Shown here one piece after another: positions 57,091 through 64,000 of a stretch of 64,000 nucleotides of DNA. A model generated the notes under the pieces. That model ran no database searches. It worked only from the letters and a program-made list of their open reading frames with translations, and was not told the DNA's origin. The stretch is from Isoetes taiwanensis. Its lineage: Eukaryota > Streptophyta > Lycopodiopsida > Isoetales > Isoetaceae. Position 1 is the first letter of the stretch. Each line of letters begins with the position of its first letter. The position numbers and the translations under genes were made by a program. The stretch lies in the NCBI GenBank assembly GCA_021234155.1, contig JAJEKV010000016.1:1238001-1302000 (forward strand). Direction: 5' to 3'.

Positions 57091-58959
57091 TAATGCAGGT
57101 TGTGGCATTGATCGGCAAGAAGGTATCACCCATGTGTTTTCATAGAACGTGGAGGCGGAGTTTCCCGGACGCCAAGATCGCGAAAGAAAATTGCATTCTC
57201 CAAATGCGCGATACATGTGAGGTGATCCGCACGGTTCTCAAGACCAAAGATGAAGGAGAGAGGAGGATGTTGCATGATGAAAGAAGAGCGCGATAGATCG
57301 GAGCAGCCTCGTGGTCGCATTACAAAGATCGGGTCGTGAAGATTATACTCCCACGTATCCCCGCCAATATCTTTGTATTATTCACGACAAAATGGATCAA
57401 GCCAAAACAATGATTCCAAAATTGCAACAACTCAGAAAGTCTCTCCGAGACTTGACAAGCTGAAAACGACATTGATCGGGTGCATTGACTCATGGTCATG
57501 GGAATGGATCTTATGGAAACTTTTGCCCTGGACTTATGGCCGATGACTCTAACTTCCATGTAGGTTCTTTGAATAGCATCTTGAAGAGATTAGAGATGGG
57601 GCACGAAAGTATCACGAGGAGGCCACCGCCGCTGCCTCGAATCATCTCGCTCCAAAATGGGTCTCCTCATTATGCAGAGACACAACGGCCTTGGAGTCAA
57701 AGTTGTCACTATCCAATACCAAAGATACCGCTAATTTGCCACGTGCACGGGGACCATCATTGAAGCCCTCGCCCAAGATACTTTATTTGGTTTGGACAAC
57801 GATCCGACGTAACAAGAATAGGTATGTCTTCTCCTATCTTTCTTACCTAGTATATCTTGGTGTGTTTGAAGAGATTGAGCTAGGGTTCATGATGCCGGTC
57901 ACACACATGATGATATCGATGCCTTGTTTGGTAACTTCTCTACATCTTTAAAGAAGGCAGAGGTGCTCACAATGCCGAAATCCATCAGATGAATTCCACA
58001 AATGCAACTTGAATACACCCGCCCCCTATGTTGTTGACAAAGTTCCGGATTGGAAGGGTTTTATAGAAGGCTACATACCGGATGGGGATGATAGATTGAC
58101 AGTCATACCACCCCTCTAACTTTCGTGATTCGCTATGAATGGTGATTGGCCACCATGTATTACAAAACTAGACCCACTTACCCGGATTGGTTGCCCGCTG
58201 GTGGAATAAAGATGTGGAAAGAAAAAGAGGACGGGAAGCCCATGATGCCGCTTTGATATCCTAAGTCGCTTCCTCCCAAGAAATCGGTGAAGGACCTTGG
58301 CCCGTCTGCGAAACAAGATCCACAAGCATATATTGCATTGGGTTGCTTGTTCAACGTCTAACAAAGGTGCTCCAGAAACTGCCAACTACTCGGCACAGTT
58401 CACGGCCACGATTGAATATTGGATGAAACTCTTGCAAGAACTCGGGAACATCAGCAGTGACGAAGGCACTTATAATGACTTCTGGCCATGTACTAGGCAA
58501 GCACAAGCTCCACCTCATGTAGCTGTAGTGGTAGAGCCAATTGCTACTATCACTCCTCCTTATGTCGGCCCCTGGAAGGACAAACCTGTGCCGGAATTCA
58601 ACCCATACAAAGATTTGAAGAAAGGTATGTTTATTATGGCACGCCCTGATGATGTGTTGTGCCCAACTTGGGTGGGCCTAGCTACTGAGGACCCACAAAT
58701 GGATGATAAGAAGGAGAACTTTGAGACTATTCTGGTGACTTGGTGGGAGCCAATCCCAGTGAGGAACCAAGTCTACCCAGCTAATTATGCCAATTGTTGG
58801 AAGAAGAGATGGAGGCCAACGACTGCAAGTGACCGCATAGAAGTGGAGACTATCGACTACGCTTGGGAGCCATCAAACAAGAAGAAGATACCTAATACTA
58901 TTAAGATACCCGTGCATGCTGCTGAGGCATATGCAGCACTCGCAGGGGATGTCAACTAG
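57091..58959 (+). pseudogene. DDE-type transposase, decayed (IHDKMD / GHTHDDID class)
   Basis: Read across frame changes, the segment shows IHDKMDQAKTMIPKLQ at about 57379 (first acidic motif), NKNRYVFSYLSYLVYLGVFE at about 57808-57870 with a preceding LDND, and GHTHDDIDALF at about 57894 (third motif). After that come FSTSLKKAEVLTMPK and LEYTRP. These motifs, in this order and spacing, mark a widespread class of RNase H-fold transposase-like proteins of non-seed plants, algae and animals (related to DUF7869-type families). The last 220 codons (58297-58959) are one open frame with PYKDLKKGMFIMARPDD, WWEP and YANCWKKRWR, a C-terminal domain also found as a relic at 28976. At least five frame breaks make it inactive as read. 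Confidence 0.65.
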
Positions 58960-59027
58960 TGTATGAAAATGAGTCATTCATCCAAGTGTACTAAAAAATG
59001 GTCCATAAATTCAGGTATTGTCCATAA

Positions 59028-60480
59028 TTAATGAAATTGTGCTTGTTGACTCTTTAATTCTGCACACCTCGAGCAAACAGACATTCTATGTTTTCTAGGA
59101 ATTTTCACAAGACCGAATTCACTTTTCCACAGTCTGGTGAAGTGTGAGTAAGAGATGTGCTGAAGCTGAGTGCAAGTCTCTTTGTACTCATTAAAAACAT
59201 CTTTTTTGGTGATGTTATCAGTTAAATGATACATGTTGCTGTTAGGTAGCTTCTCACATGTTTCTCTAAAATATTTCTCCATCCATGACACAGCAGCAAG
59301 GGCATGCATGGTTACAACTCTTCTTGGTCCACAATGATCATCGATTGCTGGATTTTTGTCCAGTCTTTTGTGTATTCTAGACATTTTGGTGGACCCTAAA
59401 TGGTGGATAACCATAAAGCATTTCTGGCAAACTCTTGACGGTTAATGTAGTGCAAGAAGATGTTGCGGTCTGGTCTTACATGATAAGCTAAGTAGGCATT
59501 CTGGTGATCTGGTCTGCCAATGTCATGGAACTGTAGTTGTCTCTAACTGCTCGTAATTTAGCCATATTAAATCTGTTGATGCAACCCAATGAGCAGCATT
59601 TAGTTCTCAAAAGTCTCCTCATTTTGTGTTCATCCATAAGATTTCTTCTTCTTGCAGAGGAGCACGCCCTCAAACCAAAATCCACCTTGAATTTCTTTGA
59701 AGATTGGCTTGAGAACATGTAATCTCTTTGTTCCTCGTTGTTGTCTTCATCTTCTGATGAAACTTCTACTCTGGGGGTGACTTCCTCTGTCCTGAGTGGT
59801 GTGCTTGTAGAGGAAAACAGACCACGTGAAGTTGTTCCCGGAATAGGCGGGGGTACAGTGTTAAAGGATGGTGATGGCCCATAAGAGGTTGTGGCATCAC
59901 CGTTTTTGTACCATCTTGAAAAGGAGTTCTTGCAAACATCTCCTTTAGAGCGGACGGAATTCTCGCAAATCCACGTGTCACAACCGTTGTTGTGTGAAGA
60001 GGAGTGCATCTTTGAGCGTCGTCCTCATTTGTAGTGAAGTCCCTGGTGAGAGAAATTGTAGTGAATCTCACAGTCTTACGTGTTTTTACGTGTTCCTTGT
60101 ATGTTTGCAACTAAGGGGCTTAAACTACAAAAGGGGAGGGGAGGTAGCTTGTTCTTCAGCACCCTTTGTTGTGGAGCTTCTGCAGGTCCCGGGGATGGAA
60201 CAAAGGGTGGTGGCAACCCGCTCCGAACTAGTGGTGATTCTTTGGAAGGAGATGCCAGTGTGCTGTCTACAGGACTTGGTGACGGTTGGAAGGGTGGTGG
60301 AAGTCTGTTATGTGCTGGACTCGGTGTGTCTTCGAGAAGCAACAATGATGAAGCAGAGGTAGGAGTCGGAGAATGCCGGTCTTCACTAGAAATGACGTTG
60401 TTCCCAAGCGTGTCCTCAGAACCAGACGAGCTTGAGACAACAAAAGGTGGTGGAAGCTTGTTCACGAAGCGGTTCGTCAT
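59028..60480 (-). pseudogene. Second transposase of the same class, N-terminal half
   Basis: The minus strand begins at an ATG at 60480 with a Pro/Ser-rich region containing three LPPPF-type repeats. It continues through a Ser/Glu-rich linker into RRLLRTKCCSLGCINRFNMA and, in another frame near 59490-59410, HVRPDRNIFLHYINRQEFAR. It then reads HALAAVSWMEKYFRETCEKL, DVFNEYKETC, ISYSHFTRLWKSEFGLVKIP and RKHRMSVCSRCAELK before stopping at 59028. The Cys pairs and the SHFxxLWKxxFxxVKIPK pattern are the N-terminal hallmark of this transposase class. The catalytic half is missing. The gene lies head to head with the ParB-methyltransferase. Confidence 0.65.
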
Positions 60481-61206
60481 CTTGACAACCGCGCAAAATA
60501 GTAAAGAGATTTGAGAAACTTTTCGTAATGCGAGCTTTTCTTATTTCGAATACACGCCTAACGTAGTACAAGTAGAAGTTCCAGTACTAATCAAGTGAAA
60601 GTCAAAATAAAAGCTATTCTGGAATACACAAGAGTAGGATAGTAAAGCTAAACGTATTCCGGATCACATAGAAAAAGAGCAAGACGAAAATGATACCTTT
60701 AAAAGGAAATTTCGGTGCCTTCAGTTGCGTATTCCAGTCTCTGAGCTCAAGTCGCCAGCGCCAGCGCCTTCGATTATTATATTCAGAGACTGTATTCCAA
60801 TTCACATAGAGAAACCATGGACAGGTCAGTAAGAAAGTACAACGTACAATCATTTGCATGTCTGTTTCTTATTCCAGAATACACTTTCGCCTTCGAGTGA
60901 AGGCGAAAGTGTATTCCGGAATACACTTTCGCCTTCACTCGAAGGCAGAAGTGTATTCCGGAATACACTTTTGTGTTTTTAGGTTTTAAGGGTTACTTTT
61001 CCTTGCGTTTTTTAGTTAATTTAGGCGTTCTTGCTGCATTTAAAGCTTGTTTAGACCACTTTTTTTGTCAAGATTGCAGTGCTTTTTTGGCATTTTTGTC
61101 CTCTTTTTGCCCTCTTTTTTCCCTTTTTGTAAGACATTTTGTATTCTGGAATAGTTCTTTGCCACTGTTTTTTCTAACAAGGTCGTGTTTACACACAATT
61201 TGCACA
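60481..61206. promoter_or_regulatory. Shared upstream region with palindromes
   Basis: About 700 bp separate the divergent transposase relic and methyltransferase gene. It contains repeated GTATTCYRGAATAC palindromes, including a compound one at 60873-60965 where TTCGCCTTCGAGTGAAGGCG lies between two of them. The right part (61000-61206) is pyrimidine-rich, ends in TTTGCACAG and is probably the tail of the first intron. No TATA box was singled out. Confidence 0.5.
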
Positions 61207-63990
61207 GACAAGAAGGCAGCAAGAAACAACAGAAGAGGCCCCTTAAAATCTCACAGAAACCGCACCCACAGAGAAGGGTTGAGGAGTCAGATGCGCCTGC
61301 TATCTACGAGAACTTCCAAACTCAATGGTTTTTTACAAGGGGTACTTCTGGAAAGTACAGCACCCTGACTTTTCTACATGTCTGTCGGAGCCCTGGAACC
61401 AAAAGGTACGATGACAGGGAATTTGTCTGCATGGGCACCATCCAGGCCGTCAGTGAGGTAGCTGGGCAGTCCGGTAAGGGAGGGAGATTGTCTTTTCAGA
61501 CATCTCAAGGCTTTATTCATGTTGATGAATCCTACCTTAGAGTTGTGAAGGTAAATCCACATCCTCTTTATAAGTATGTTTCTCACTACCTGAACAAGAG
61601 GTCGCTCTCTGCCATCATTAACTACGTTCGAAGCACAACGAGCGAGGACTTCCCCTACAGCGAGTCAGAACAAGGGGAAGAGGAAGATCAAGGGAATTTA
61701 TCAGGGAGTCCATCACGGTCTGCGAGCCCATCCGTGAGTTCATCAGGTTCGGAAGAGCAGCCACCTCCACCACCGTCAAAGAAGCAGAGGCAAGCCGTAG
61801 CTGCTAAAGAGCCTAAGAAAAGAAAAACGACTATCATTGAAACAGAAGATGCTCCTGAGGATGCACACAAGAAGAAGAAGGGGAAAGGCAAAGCACCTGG
61901 CGTTGCCATCAAAGAAAAAAAAGTTGATAAAACAGCAGAGAAAATGGAAGAGATTAACCTGCACAAATTTGTGCAAGGTGTCATTTATTTGCCGGTCACA
62001 TCTATGAAGCTTCCTCCAAAAAATGAAGCTGGAGAACGACCACTGCAGGTTCGAAAGATATATGCAGACCATCTAAGGAACCTCAAGGACAGAATCCGGA
62101 GCAATCCCAATGCACATGTAGCTCCAATTGTTGTTCTTGTTGATAGAGAGCAGTGCACAACTCCTGCAGAGTACGATAGAGAAAATGCGGACATATATAC
62201 GCATTATGTTTTGGGTGGGAACCACAGCTTTAAGGCAAGGAGGCAATTATACAAAGAAAAAAAGAATCCTAGGGTACTTGTGCGTTTTTCTCTGTGCGGT
62301 CTCGTGGTTTGACCGACGAGGGAAGCCAAAATCGTTGCCAACACTCACAACGCCGACAACGAAAGTACAAGTTAAAATGAGCTTTGTCGACAAAATCGAT
62401 TCATGCACGAGAGAATATGTCATCTTCAAGGAAAAGTATGGAGAGGATCTCAAAAGCCACAAGTACTCCCTTGAACTTAAAGAAGCTTGTGCCATTGAGT
62501 GTTGCCTTAAATACGACGAGGCGAACAAACGGGCATCACTCATTGGTCATGACAATTGGTTTCAGCTAGCGTTCAGGGATGGCGGGGTAAGGTTACAAGC
62601 ATATTCCAGAATAAGATTTAGTGTGCAACTAGCTTCTAAGTTTTTTTTTTTTTGCAGATCTGGGAGCTCCAGAACGAAATATTTAATATGTTTGAGCGCG
62701 GTGAGCTAAAAAGTAAGGGAAAGGTGTCGGAGAAGAAGAAAGGCAGCGACGTGCCAAAGAAAGAAATGACCATCACTGTCTGGAGGGAGATGCAGGGGTT
62801 CACTGACACAGAATTACTAGAACAGCTTCTGCAAAAGGTGGTGGACAAGGAGTTCACACTCGAAGAAATGTCGAAGGAGTTGCACAAGTAAGCATTACAA
62901 TCATTGCTGCCTTTTCACTTGTAGAATTCTATCCAGATAACAGCAATATAGTGCTCCTGGAAATGCTTTCTCACCCTCGAGGGAACGAAAGTGTATTCCA
63001 GAATACACGTTCTCACTTCTTGTAGTGTAAAAGTGTATTCCAGTTGAGTCAGCGAAAACGTATTCTGGAATACACACTCTAACTTGTTGCGTTGTAGAAG
63101 TGTATTCCAGAATACACTTTCGCTTCTTCTTTGCAGTTAAAGTGTATTCTGGAATACACTTCTGCAACAAGAAAAATATTGTTTACAGCGCTTGTATTCT
63201 AGAATAACTTTAGGTGGCAGGAAGATAGTTTACTTCGCGTTTTCTCTTTTCAACTGCTAAAAAGGTTGTGTTTTTCTTTCTAGCCAAAAAAATGTTATCA
63301 CCGCGGACATGTCCGATGGAGCAACTCAACGTGGAGGCGTGGGAGAGGTGCAAGGAGCTTTATCCCATAGCTACATCCGACGAAGGTATGCTTCAAGACG
63401 CACCAAATTTTGAAGGAAGGATGGGTGCGTTGACTAAACACGTCATACTTTACTTGTCTGCGTCTCAATCTCCCTTTGTTTGCAGAACAAGAAGAAAAAT
63501 AAGGACCTGCCAGAAGGTTTCATGCACCTCGTCAGACTGGCACGAGAAGAAAGAACACTGGCAGAGAGGAGAACTCTAGATGTGGAGCCTTCTGATTATG
63601 AAAAGTTTAATTTGTTTGACCAAAATAATTTGTTTTCCATCATTCACGGGGACTGCTCTAATTTGGTTGGGACAGTAAAGCCACAAGATTTCACACTGGT
63701 GATTGCGGACCTTCCTTATGGCTTTAAACTAAAGGACAGCCATTACGACGACCAGCCTTTTAAATTTTCAGAGTTTAACGCTTTCGTCGACGGCATCAAA
63801 CAAGTCACAACGGCCAAGCACTGGCGTCTTGTCGTGTTTCACTCGAGCATGCAATCTGGCCTTGTGGAGTCCACGTTTAAAACTCACTTCGGATCCCCAG
63901 TGCAAGCTGGTTATGAGAATTTAGTTTGGTGAGTACTTTATTCTGGAATACGTTGGGCTTGTTTCTTCTTTTTGTTTTAGTTTTCTATTC
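60550..63990. repeat. Dispersed GTATTCYRGAATAC palindromes
   Basis: Copies or half-copies occur at about 60620, 60655, 60728, 60788, 60870, 60912, 60952, 61142, 62600, 62990, 63035, 63060, 63100, 63140, 63190, 63940 and 63985. All lie upstream of the gene or in its introns. I found none in the exons. Centres vary (CCGG, CAG/CTG). Confidence 0.85.
61207..63928 (+). CDS. ParB-like domain + DNA methyltransferase, split gene, 3' end beyond window
   Basis: Exons read: 61207 to about 62586 (with frame breaks at about 62290 and 62345), 62658-62887, 63284-63385 and 63485-63928, with GT/AG introns of 71, 396 and 99 nt and a GTGAGT donor at 63929. Near 62000-62270 the protein has LQVRKIYADHLRNLKDRI, then IVVLVD and YVLGGNHSFKARRQ, a ParB/Srx-type domain, and then EAKIVANTHNAD. 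A Pro/Lys-rich linker (61720-61940) carries likely nuclear-import signals. The last exon has SIIHGDC and IADLPYGF, motif IV (DPPY variant) of N6-adenine/N4-cytosine methyltransferases. Motif I and the C-terminus lie outside the window. Homopolymer frame breaks, including one at the last exon's A-run, may be sequence errors or decay. ParB-methylase fusions are typical of phage and mobile DNA. Confidence 0.7.
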
Positions 63991-64000
63991 CAGAATATAA

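Noticed and set aside
60080-60514. 144-codon plus-strand ORF, Gly-rich
   Set aside because: It is the antisense shadow of the Pro-rich LPPPF region of the minus-strand transposase relic.
48650-64000. An integrated giant DNA virus segment
   Set aside because: No capsid, packaging ATPase or other viral hallmark was seen. Recognisable genes are transposase-like or ParB-methyltransferase, and introns are frequent. It remains possible only for the unassigned orphans.

Overview
The window looks like nuclear DNA of a land plant. It carries spliced fragments of plant-only families (a group IIb WRKY exon, a LysM receptor exon, a hevein-like secreted peptide, a plastid dicarboxylate translocator relic, a nuclear RecX homologue) in a background dominated by transposable elements, long introns and simple repeats. 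The transposase families at 57-60 kb are ones I associate with non-seed plants, algae and animals, so a fern or other non-seed plant is my best guess. This is inference. I saw no rRNA, true tRNA, CRISPR array or bacterial operon.

Layout. 0.1-2.2 kb: a tandem array of about 1.05 kb units with strong hairpins. 2.8-3.9 kb: a LINE relic (minus strand). 6091-9767: a TIR element with a TTA target duplication, carrying a WRKY exon and a Gln-rich exon but no transposase. 10.2-12.8 kb: a gene relic, a SINE and a MITE. 12.99-14.0 kb: a split RecX gene (minus). 17149-21862: a 4.7 kb TIR element holding exons of a conserved plant gene plus a Ty1/copia relic. 22-25 kb: unresolved exon-like segments. 25.8-28.3 kb: three tandem copies of an 805 bp AT-rich unit. 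29 kb: a transposase C-terminal relic. 32.3-33 kb: an apparent processed pseudogene of a plastid 2-oxoglutarate/malate translocator. 37.5 kb: an intact hevein-like peptide gene. 40246-43382: a second TIR element (TAA duplication) carrying a LysM exon.

The last 18 kb is different. At 46.4-48.3 kb an orphan gene is interrupted by a 1.4 kb palindrome-rich TIR element with a perfect 9-bp target duplication. Precise removal or splicing both restore the reading frame, so it behaves like an introner. From 48.6 to 55.7 kb, non-coding DNA is studded with a GC-rich palindrome built on AAATTGGGCG...CGCCCAATTT around orphan coding segments. At 57-60.5 kb lie two decayed DDE-type transposase genes of one class. 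From 60.5 kb to the window end, a split gene encodes a ParB-like domain followed by an adenine/cytosine-N4 type DNA methyltransferase. It is arranged head to head with one transposase relic. Its introns and upstream region are filled with a third palindrome, GTATTCYRGAATAC.

The main proposal is that this end of the window holds transposon modules whose non-coding DNA, including spliceosomal introns, is populated by module-specific palindromes, one of them beside a ParB-methyltransferase that could bind or modify it. Many coding segments at 49.5-63.5 kb need single-base frame corrections, several in homopolymers. True decay and assembly error cannot be separated from this sequence alone.
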